In this document: positions 22,755 to 31,786 of the stretch, in pieces
How positions within the stretch are numbered: position 1 is the stretch's first letter
Layout of the letters: each line of letters begins with the position of its first letter
Source of the DNA: Brachionus koreanus
Lineage: Eukaryota; Rotifera; Eurotatoria; Ploima; Brachionidae
NCBI GenBank assembly: GCA_016987375.1
Contig: PJRA01000498.1
Location: 623,059 to 687,058, forward strand
Length of the DNA stretch: 64,000 bases
Direction of reading: 5' to 3'
The notes under the pieces: generated by a model
The model's database searches: none
Told to the model about the DNA's origin: nothing
What the model saw: only the letters and a program-made list of their open reading frames with translations
Position numbers and translations under genes: made by a program

Positions 22755-23709
22755 ACCTCTTCTTTTCGTTAATTATGTAAACGACATACTTAACGCTACA
22801 ACAAGCTTAATCAAACTGTATGCAGATGATACCAAACTGATAAACATCATTAGAAACTGTCTTGACGTTGAGCAGTTTCAAGCAGACATTATTAGAATTG
22901 TTAAATGGTCGAACGAATGGCAATTGAAATTTAACGAAGACAAATGCAAATTTATTTTCTTCAATAATAAAACTATCAATAATTAAAACCAATAATAAAA
23001 CTAAATAAAATCGAATTTTCAATGAACAACTTACCGATTACCCATACAAGAGTTGAAAAAGATGATTTGAAATGGGCACATCAAGCGGCTAACAAAGCTA
23101 ACGCAGTTTTAGGTCAGGTTTCGCTTGTTAGACCACATTTAGAGAATGAAGCAGCAGTCTGGAGCTCCTATATCAAAAGAGATTCAATCATCCTGAAAAA
23201 AGTACAAAGAAGAGCTACAAAATTAGTATTTTGTTTAAAAAATTTAAAATATGAAGAAAGACTTAAAAGATTGGGACTATCGGCAATTAACCCATGACAT
23301 AAACGTGGAGACTTAATAGAGGACTTCAAGATAATGAACGGTCTAAGTAAAATTCATTTACAGAATATATTTATATTAAAAGCCACGCACTCTCACCTAA
23401 TGATCCAGCTGGAGGAATCCGAGGGCATCCAAGAAGAAAGACCTAACAACTGACAAGAAATAAGAATAGAAATAGCTTCTTGACAAATCGATTGGATCAA
23501 ACTACCAGTTGGAGTGTCTATTGCAAAATCCAAATATGAATTTAAAAACAAACTTGATATATATTTGAAACTAAAATAATTAATTTTCCTATTAACATAA
23601 TTTTATCATTTATGTTAAAGGTTTATGTTAAAACCAGACAGCTACCATAGCAAGTCTACTTTTCGCTTTGCTCCGCAGTTAGTCTGCTGTGTCTTATTAT
23701 TATTAATCT
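22755..23709 (+). mobile_element. non-LTR retrotransposon 3' fragment with (TTA)n tail
   Basis: The reading starts in the RT catalytic region (LLFVNYVNDIL, LIKLYADDTKLINII with the YADD motif, KWSNEWQLKFNEDKCK). After a frameshift it continues with HQAANKANAVLGQVSLVRPH, KKVQRRATKLV and YEERLKRLGLSAINP, then the terminal region (KYEFKNKLDIYL). The 3' end carries GCTCCGCAGTTAGTCTGC, a short stem-loop, followed by CTGTGTCTTATTATTATTAAT. The domain order and microsatellite end suit a CR1/L2-like clade. It is 5'-truncated and disrupted by stops. The 3' end is shared with the fragment at 31145-31460. Confidence 0.85.
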
Positions 23710-26340
23710 AATTTAATCAAAAAAATATAATTATTTGAGACAATATATTAAAACGTCACAACAGTATATTAGATTTCACGACTATAAACAAAATTAAACG
23801 TCAGAAAAAGTTATTTAAGAAAATTCATTCAATATATATCAGCTAATATGTTGCTAATTAGTTGTTTAAAAGTCACAAGTTAAAGGATTTTTTTTTTATT
23901 GCAAGAATGCTTACCAAAACTCTAATACGTTTTTTAAAAATTACAATTAAAAGCTAAGATTATTTTTCAAAATTTAATTTGAAAAATGGTTTTTGAAAAT
24001 TTAAAAAAATAACAATTTCATTAGTTTTAAACATTGCTAATTAATTTAGACACTCTACTTCAAAATCATCAAAAGTGAATAATGTAGATTTAAAAAAATA
24101 CTTATCTTTGTTTAAAAGCAAATTAGTGTTCAGCAACCAGCCAAAAAATTCAGGTTTTTAAATTATGCAAAATCTCCAGTTATTTTTTTAAAAAGACCTG
24201 AGTTAAGACAGAAGTTCAGAAGTCCTAGGATAGTCTTTTTTTTTACTTCACTAAGTGTAATTTAGATTTTTATTTTTTTTTATATCAGATATATATATTT
24301 TTCATAAAAGGTTAACATTGGACAAAATAAAAGAGTAATTTCTTTATGAAAATTCGGAAGCAAATCTCATCAGACCTTTTTATTATTGAATTATTAAAAA
24401 ACAAGTTTTATTTTCTTATATTTATGAAAAAGCGACATTTCTGTCGATATCACTGGATTAGTTAACTAATTAAACTCGGAGCCTTTTAATTAACATGGAA
24501 CATAAATAGCTGTTCCTAAACGTCTAACGAGGATATCAGATAGACGGGCCAAGGGTACTGATCTCTTACTGGTCGCTAGTTGCTTTATCCCCTACGGTTT
24601 ATCGGACAGAAAAGATGAATAGAAGATTTGCTTGCTCTGAACTTAAGTCTAGTAAAGAGATGCGATTGAAATATTTCATCTTGCTTCATTTAATTTACAT
24701 TGATGTTCGTTTGTTACGTGTGTGCATAGAGCGACGATTATTTGTAACTTTGGCATGCGCAACAACTACGCATGTGCTTTTTGTATTGCATTTGGATAGC
24801 TCAGTGGCAAAACTTTCTGGACGCTGGTATTCGCTATTCGAATGCGACCCAATAATATTTTCAAGAGTGCTTATATTAATAATTGGAAAGACTGTCTTGA
24901 TGAAGTTTTCTTAAAAATAATAAATGGTGATGGATCGAAAATTTTTTTGTTTTATTATATAAAAACTATTAAACCTCAGATATAAGAAATTTATGGAACA
25001 TATATAAGAACTATCTTTCTACAGATATTATGAAATCATATCATTTTTACGAACAAAAAAACATAGATTTAACTTTCAATAATCAAGTAAACGACACATA
25101 TCTCTAATTTATTAGCTTTATTTGTCTAAAAAATACACAAAGTTCTAAAAGAAATGACGCTATAATAGATGCTCTTTATTATAATTAATTTTTAAAAGTA
25201 GTTTTAATAAATCTAGCTTAAAATTTTTTTTTAATAAAATTGATATGTTTGTTTTTCTATTTATTTCAAAATATCTTTATTTTTCAAACCTATTTTCAAG
25301 CCGGTTATTAGTTGCAAACGAGCTTTCTCATTGTCCCGATAACAGTTACTTTTGTTGAGGGATTTTTCAGATTGTTTAATGAATCATCTTTGAAACGACG
25401 TTTCTTTTTTTTCTCTTAAACTTCAATTGGAGATTTTGCTTGTGGTGACAATGCGATGAAAGAATTCCTTGTATTTGAATTAAAGGTCTCTGTAATTATC
25501 TAAATCTTCTAGTATTTTTGTTCCCGTTGTCTTAATTGTCTAACTAAAGGATTATTTGCATGCCCGAAAATTAATTAAAAAAATAAATTTATTTCAAAAA
25601 TTTTAAAATTTCAAATATAAACGTTGATAGTGATTCAAAATCAAGTAAAGAAGAAATAAATCCTAATTTTGAAAAGTCTACAAAATCTTTTTAAAATTGA
25701 AAAATTAAACCATAGGAAAAATGACAAGAGAAAATAATTAATTAATCGAGAAAATTTAATGTTGAAAATGATTTTAGTGTTGAGAAGATGATAGAAATGT
25801 GTAAGGAAAAAGTTTTTCCAAAGAAATTAGTTAAGATTTTCAGTTTATTAAACCCTTAAGACTTTTAAATGTAACATTTTTTCAGCACTCTAATCGTTTC
25901 TTAACGATGTCATCCAACAAAACATCTATTTTTTTATTGCAAATTTTGTAAGTCTGAGTGACAAGCTCTATTTAGTAGAGTTTAAAATTTAAATTAGCCT
26001 TTTAATCAAATTTTTTGAATAAAGTTTATTTAAGAAACAAACATTACTCTAAAGTACAATATGTCTGGTGACTGATCTCTGAGCAAACATATAGAACATA
26101 AAATTTATGGAATTTGCAGCCTAAATTAACTTAAATAATCGTTATAAAATTTTAAAACTTTTTATTTTTAAACAGAAAAAACTTAAAATTTTAGAAAAAT
26201 TGAGTGATTAATCTTATATATTAAAAATTTCATTTATTAATTAAAAGACTTTTTTATTTTGAGCTTTTATTTTATTTTAAATTTTGACTTAATTTTAAGT
26301 CAAGTTATAAAAAAATTCTTCTCTAATGTATATTTTGAAT
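23710..26340. other. gene-poor region
   Basis: No gene is supported. A GC-richer island from about 24470 to 24860 includes a tRNA-like unit, listed separately, and may be one SINE-type element. The rest is AT-rich. Confidence 0.45.
24793..24850 (+). repeat. tRNA-like unit (SINE head or tRNA pseudogene)
   Basis: A perfect RNA polymerase III A-box, TAGCTCAGTGG, lies at 24797-24807. About 30 bases later a B-box-like ATTCGAATGC appears (24836-24845). The segment does not fold into a complete tRNA by eye: the acceptor arms do not match and the anticodon arm is poor. A decayed tRNA or the head of a tRNA-derived SINE fits best. The surrounding 24470-24900 island may be the body. Confidence 0.4.
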
Positions 26341-26348
26341 AAAAAAAA

Positions 26349-26398
26349 GTTCCGCGAAACTCTACAGTCCTCCGCTCTGCCAACAGAGCTAGCGCGGG
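26349..26398 (-). pseudogene. truncated tRNA-Tyr copy
   Basis: On the minus strand this copies the 5' half of the neighbouring tRNA-Tyr: CCCGCGC, then TAGCTCTGTTGGCAGAGCGG and AGGACTGTAGAG through the anticodon. It then jumps directly to an acceptor-like TTTCGCGGAAC followed by a T run. The 3' anticodon stem, variable region and T arm (B-box) are missing, so it should be neither transcribed well nor folded. It faces the intact gene about 100 bp away. Confidence 0.75.
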
Positions 26399-26495
26399 CT
26401 TGTCTTTTTCTCGAATTTAAAAAAAAATTTGGTCGTTCTATTTCCTTAGGCGTCAATTTAAAATGATGACTTAATTTATTTGCTTGAATAGTAAG

Positions 26496-26586
26496 CCCGC
26501 GATAGCTCAGTTGGCAGAGCGGAGGACTGTAGAGTTTTGAATTCAAAGCTATCCTTAGGTCAGTGGTTCAAATCCGCTTCGCGGGA
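26496..26586 (+). tRNA. tRNA-Tyr (GTA) with an 18-bp intron
   Basis: Acceptor stem CCCGCGA (26496-26502) pairs exactly with TCGCGGG (26579-26585), with discriminator A at 26586. The A-box is TAGCTCAGTTGG. The anticodon loop CTGTAGA with GTA is interrupted after the G following the anticodon by an 18-base intron (about 26533-26550), the usual position in eukaryotic tRNA-Tyr. The T arm with GTGGTTCAAATCCGC provides the B-box. The spliced length is 73. A run of T follows at 26589, matching a polymerase III terminator. CCCGCG in place of the common CCTTCG acceptor start is compensated on the 3' side. Confidence 0.95.
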
Positions 26587-27841
26587 CTTTTTTTTATTAT
26601 AAATGTAAATTGTTTTAGGTAATTATTTTAAAACTACTTATTTTAAGTAAATTTTTGTATGAAAATAATTTAATTTTAAAAAAAATTATTCAAGATTAAG
26701 AGCATCATGTGATTCTTTATTCCATAATGCTTATTGAAAAATAATGAAAAAATAAATTGAAAAATGAAAATTGAAATATTGAAAAATAAATTGAAGTTTT
26801 TAGAATTTTTAATCAAATTTTTCTTCCTTGATTAGACACAAGTCTGATGAATTATTCAATTAAGAAACAAAATTTTAACCCATATTTATTGATGGAATCA
26901 ATTGGCGAAATTAGCACTGTAATGTAACAAACTTCTTAGACAAACATCAACTTATTTTTTAATTATTTCTAAAATTATATTTTTAAATAAGCTTTTTGCT
27001 CATTTAAAGTAAATAAGACATAAATTCTTTAAAAACAATGAAACTGGTTTGACAGAAAAAAAAATTAGTTCTAAAATGGATCTTAATTTTTTGTGTAAGT
27101 TAAGTAAATTTTCAAAAAAATCAATAGATTTTTTATCATAGCCAAATGTTTCGATTAAAATTTGAATGCAAACAAAAATCTAAATACTAAAATAAACTTT
27201 TATGAAATTTTTTTTTTGACTTAAATTTAAATTGATGTAGGATTTAAAAAATTCAATTAAAAGCGACAAATAAAAAGAAAAAAATCTTTTTTTTGTATAT
27301 TTCTTTTAACTTGTATTTAAAAAGTATCTTTAAGTGTATTTTAAAGTGAACAATTTAATTGATATTTGATATATTTTTATAAAAACTACTTAAGCTTTAC
27401 AGTAGCTAAGGATATAAATTAGTTTGTTGATTATTTTTTTTTGTTTCAGAAAGCTTAGTTAACATTTTTATTTAAATTTTAAATCAATTCAACAAAAAAG
27501 TAAAAAGTGCTTAGGTTCAACCAATATCTGACGAAAAAATAACATTACAGTGATTAAGGATATTAACGCATGTTTATTTATGAAAGAATTAGAGCCTGGG
27601 TTTTAAATTTATGTTCGGCAAAATTCAAGGGTTTTAAATTTAAAAAAATATATAAAATTAATAATTTTTACAAAATTTTTATAATAAAATGATACCTTAT
27701 TTATTATTGAAGCCGTTTGATAGCTTAAAACAAATTAAAGTTTTAAACTTTTGTTTAAAAAACTTTTTTGAGAATTTTTTTCTTAATTAGCTTTCAAGTT
27801 TTAAAAAAAAAAATTAAACTTTCTAGAATCATGTCTTAACA
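26587..27841. other. AT-rich intergenic stretch
   Basis: Apart from the T run ending the tRNA gene, no gene, repeat or conserved signal is recognised. Confidence 0.5.
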
Positions 27842-28831
27842 ATGTTGGTCGAAATATGCAATCCAAATGTGTTCTATAACAATTTTCATAAGCTTAATAT
27901 CAAACAAACGCCATCCGATAAGCAAGGAGAACAGACAATTCATTTTTTTACTGACAAAAAGCCTTACGCAAAAAAGAACGCCGATCAAATAACATACTTG
28001 CCTGTTGGTATAACATCTCAGTTAATTGTTCAAAAGTTGGCAAAGAGAAGTCAAAAAGCTTTCAAATTTACAACAGGCAAAAATAAACAAGCTGATAAAA
28101 GACTTAAATTGGAACTAAATTTAATAGAAAAAGACTATGCATTTGAAGATTCGAATTGGCTACGCGAGTACACAAATGCGAAAAAATCTGTTCAAGAAGT
28201 AAAAATATCTTCAGCAGGTTTTGACCGAATGCATGGTAAAAAATTGAGCGAGGAAGAATATTCGAGATCTAGAATGGCTTATTCTCACAAATCCTCATTT
28301 TATACTGGCTCTGATTACCTTAGAAAAACTCCTAGTTGCAAAGTTAACCAAGAACCAATTGATCAGTTAGAATTTGATTTTTTTAAAAATTTAAAATCTT
28401 ACAAAAGTATGGTTGGTTTCAAAAATGATCGATCAGAAAGTCAATTGAAAAATTTTAGCATTAAAAAAATATCTAGTTTTCGATCTATGGCTGGGATTGA
28501 GAAAGATTCGAATGATCAAATGTGTGATTATGATGTTGAAGCCGATGAAAGTGATGAAGAAAATGGACAAGAGTGCTTGAATTCAAATTATTTAAATGAA
28601 ATTTTAGATGAAAATAAGTCGGTTAGACGACCTTTAAAATCGTCGGCTTCAGTAAGGGAAATTTTCAATAAAATAAAATCTCTTGAAAATAAGTGTAATT
28701 ACTGCCGTGAGCAAAATAAAATTAATTTTAAGCTTGATGACAGAAATGTACGCTATGGAAAACCAGCTCCCAAGAACAAAAAATTCAGACAGCTCAAGGC
28801 TTTGTCTCAATTGGAGTCCATAATTAAATGA
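27842..28831 (+). CDS. hypothetical basic protein, 329 residues
   Basis: Single uninterrupted frame from an ATG, ending in TGA. Codon use is like the neighbouring real genes. The protein is hydrophilic and Lys/Ser-rich, without signal peptide or membrane segment. The N-terminal third looks ordered (QTIHFFTDKKPYAKKNADQ, ITYLPVGITSQLIVQKLAKR). A short motif recurs: SYKSMVGFKNDRSES at about 190 and SFRSMAGIEKDSND at about 217, a possible internal duplication. An acidic stretch (DVEADESDEENGQE) follows, then a CNYCREQ pair of cysteines and a basic C-terminus. No family is recognised. It is likely cytoplasmic or cytoskeletal, but that is a guess from composition alone. Confidence 0.7.
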   Translation: MLVEICNPNVFYNNFHKLNIKQTPSDKQGEQTIHFFTDKKPYAKKNADQITYLPVGITSQLIVQKLAKRSQKAFKFTTGKNKQADKRLKLELNLIEKDYAFEDSNWLREYTNAKKSVQEVKISSAGFDRMHGKKLSEEEYSRSRMAYSHKSSFYTGSDYLRKTPSCKVNQEPIDQLEFDFFKNLKSYKSMVGFKNDRSESQLKNFSIKKISSFRSMAGIEKDSNDQMCDYDVEADESDEENGQECLNSNYLNEILDENKSVRRPLKSSASVREIFNKIKSLENKCNYCREQNKINFKLDDRNVRYGKPAPKNKKFRQLKALSQLESIIK

Positions 28832-29130
28832 ATTCATTATTTGCTTCTTTTTTTTATATCAAACAAATATGGCTCAAAAAAAACATCTTTAGAATAATAA
28901 TTGGAAAAATTAACTTTTTTCTTAGATATTTTTAATAATGAAAATCTTTAAACAACTATTAATTATTTCAACTTGAATATTTTTAATTTTACATATTTTT
29001 TTTTTTTAATTTTAAGATTAATCAAAAAACTAATGATTCTATCCAGAAGACTGATTTAAATTTATTGCACTAAAATTAAATTTAAAAATAAAAATATTAT
29101 TATATTTTATTTTTTATGTTCCAGATCTAT

Positions 29131-30024
29131 TTCTTTCTGCTAGTAAATTTTTTTTTCTTGCTAGTAATTTTTTTTTTAACTGCTAGTAAAAAAAATGAAT
29201 TAATGATTGCTAAATTTTTACACTTGATTGTTAATTTTTTACACTCGATAGCTAAATTTTTTTATAATTAATTAAATAAAATTAATTAAATAACTTAATT
29301 GTTTTTCTTGAAAAATGATATATAAACAAATAATTGACAACTTCAGAACATATTTTGAAATAACTCTCAATTGATCTAAAATATATAACTAAAATATAAA
29401 AATAATATAAAAAATACAAAAATGGCTAACTCAACTAGTATTGAACTTGTTTGTAAGCATATAATAGCTTTATCATGCAAAGAAAAAAAACTCGAATGGC
29501 ATCCAAATGCACATGATGTTCCATTAGGTCAAAAAAGAAAAAAGGGCAACCCTGGAAAAACAAAAAAGCATTAGAAATTCAACCATCTGAATCTCGACAG
29601 CAACAGTTTCAACAACAAGCTACTCCTTTGAAAAATTCTTTACAATTAAATGAACCGAATGATTTAAATATTGATCAAAATTATCAAGCTGATGCACAAA
29701 AATCTCCAAATAGTCCAAAACGTCGTGGCAGACCTCGTGGTTCTACAACTAGAAAAAGAAATACAGAAAATAGTTCTGTCAGAAAACCAAAAAGACAGCG
29801 AAAAAACTAAAATTAATATTTCCATATGAAATTTTTATATTTTTTGTCGGTACTTAGCTTAATTTCTTTATTATTCTTTTCTAACTTAATATGAATNNNN
29901 NNNNNNNNNNNNNNNNNNNNNNNNNNNNNNNNNNNNNNNNNNNNNNNNNAATAATTACTATCATTAATTTAGCTATCATAAAAATTTGCTAGCAAGAAAA
30001 AAAAAATTACTAGCAGAAGAAATA
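29131..30024 (+). mobile_element. MULE-type DNA transposon relic with motif-array inverted ends
   Basis: The left end (29131-29265) holds spaced copies of CTGCTAGTAATTTTTTTTT and inner TTGCTAAATTTTT units. The right end (about 29965-30024) holds the reverse complements, with close identity over the outer about 45 bases. Inside, from about 29422, are the end of a SWIM zinc finger (VCKHIIALS) and the tail typical of invertebrate MULE transposases (PLGQKRKKGNPGKTKKALE, read across a one-base frameshift near 29570). An AT-hook-like basic tail follows (KRRGRPRGSTTRKR, about 29720-29760). The catalytic DDE part is absent. A 53-base N gap lies at 29897-29949, just inside the right end. Confidence 0.7.
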
Positions 30025-30207
30025 ACGTCCTTTATGTTCAGTACTCAATAATTTTTTATCCATCACTTTTGAGACAATATAATTGTTTTTATTTTAAATT
30101 AAAGAACATGTTAGTTTAGGGAATCCGACCTTAATACCTTAAATTAACTTCAGATGAGATAAGTGAAGTTTATTAATATATTTTTAGTAAAAGGGAACAA
30201 ATACTAA

Positions 30208-30545
30208 GTTGGGTACCGTCAGCGACGGCCACTAGACCGTCAAATTTGGTGTTGGCCATCTTAATGGCAGCAAAGGTTAAAATATATTTTGTTTAAATTT
30301 TATGGTATTTTCCAGACTTGTTTTTAAGTCACAAGTCTTAAGTCAAGTCAAAGACTTAAATTTTTTTTTTAAGTCAAGTCATAACTTTGACTTAAATTTT
30401 TGTGACTTAGACTTAAAACTGTGACTTAAAAACAAGTCTGGAAAAAACAATAAAATTTAAACAAAATATATTTTAACCTTTGCTGCCATTAAGATGGCCA
30501 ACACCAAATTTGACGGTCTAGTAGCCGTCGCTGACGGTACCCAAC
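30208..30545. mobile_element. 338-bp near-perfect fold-back element (MITE-like)
   Basis: The left arm starting GTTGGGTACCGTCAGCGACG at 30208 is matched by the right arm ending CGTCGCTGACGGTACCCAAC at 30545. Arms run about 118 bases with few mismatches. The centre is itself made of AAGTC/GACTT repeats that continue the palindrome. The arms are GC-richer than the surroundings. ACTA lies just outside both ends and could be a target duplication. There is no coding capacity. High arm identity suggests recent activity or gene conversion. Confidence 0.85.
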
Positions 30546-30989
30546 ACTAGTTAAAACCAACCTTATTAGAATTACAACTTTTATTTATATTCAGTGGTTT
30601 TTATTTAGTAAGGTAATAATAAAGAAATTAAATCGATATAAATTTTGAATCAAATCGGTCTTGTGATTTATGATTTTTAAAAGCTTAATGATAAAATAAG
30701 GGTTATTTTAGATTGTTGTAAGAGATATTTTCACATCATAAGAAACACTAATAATATTTGATCTTGATTTTTTAACTATAAATAATTCAATAAATTTCAT
30801 TTTTGAAAAAATTAGAAAATCAAAATAAACTAAGTAAAATTTTTACTTTCAATTCTTTTCTGAATACCTTTTTTTGAAAAAAATAAAGTCGTTTCTTTTT
30901 TTTCTCATTTCAGCTTTCAATTATACAATTCTATTCTCAATTCTATTCTGTTCATTTATTAAATTTCCATTCCAGTTCATTGAGATAAT

Positions 30990-31128
30990 GGTACCCTTTC
31001 TCTAAAAGCATGATCATCCTTTATCGATATATTGTTTGTTTCTAAAAATAGCAACATCAAAGAAATTTTTTTTTTCAGAAAACTTAAAACAATTCAGAAT
31101 TTACAAAATTTTTTCGAAAAATTAGATG
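30990..31128 (+). repeat. dispersed repeat, copy 1 (relative at 57685-57805)
   Basis: Shares ordered blocks with 57685-57805: CTTTCTCTAAAAG, TTTATCG, CAAAG/CAAAGCAA, TTTTTTTTCAGAAA, ATTCAGAATT and TTTCGAAAAATTAGA. It lies immediately upstream of a non-LTR fragment. Family unknown. Confidence 0.6.
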
Positions 31129-31144
31129 TATTATTCTGTAGTAG

Positions 31145-31460
31145 TATTCTTGGTCAACTTAAGCAAGTTTTCAAGTGCTGGTCTATTAACAACCTTTGAA
31201 AGCTGTATGTATCTTTCGTAAGGCCCCACCTAGAGTATGCTGCTGCAGCTTGGAATCCATATCTGAAAAAAGATATAGGGATAGTCGAATAAGTACAAAG
31301 ACCTGCAACCAACTTGGTTCCTGAAATTAGGAACTTAAAACATGAGCAAAGATTAGCAAGGCTTGGGTTAACTACTCTAAAAGCAAGACAAGAAAGATTA
31401 AAGCTAGTCTCGCTCCGCAGGTATCCTGCTGTAGCTTATCATTATTATTATTATTATAAT
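31145..31460 (+). mobile_element. non-LTR retrotransposon 3' end fragment
   Basis: The readable RT-end block includes VRPHLEYAAAAWNPYLKKDI, VQRPATNLVPEIRNLKHEQR and LARLGLTTLKARQ, in frames broken by a stop. The 3' end (CTCGCTCCGCAGGTATCCTGC, then TGTAGCTTATCATTATTATT) matches the end of the fragment at 22755-23709: a short CGCAG..CTGC stem-loop followed by a (TTA/ATT)n tract. It is severely 5'-truncated and belongs to the same family. Confidence 0.8.
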
Positions 31461-31786
31461 TAAAACTGTTGGCAAAATTATGAAATTTTTTTTTAGTTTT
31501 TTTACTAATTTGAAGTTAATCTTGATTGTACTATTCTAAGTTAAAAATAAAAAAAAAATGATGTTATGTATTAAAATAATCAAAAATAAAATACAAAATT
31601 TAAATGTAAAAAATTTAATTTATAATTCTAAAAGCATCAACATTATTTCATAAAAAAAAAACTTAAAATTTGTTTCTCCACTCAAAATTATTCAGCTTTT
31701 TTTTTTAGTTTTTAAAAGATGTAATTAAAAATACTCATAAAAAATTTTACTAAATATTTGATTCATATTAAATAAATAAAAAGAAA

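Noticed and set aside
24615..24914. 99-codon frame on the plus strand
   Set aside because: It runs through the tRNA-like A-box/B-box island, has no family resemblance and is better explained as a SINE or tRNA-derived repeat.
26295..26546. 83-codon minus-strand frame
   Set aside because: It reads through the tRNA-Tyr gene and its truncated copy; not a protein gene.
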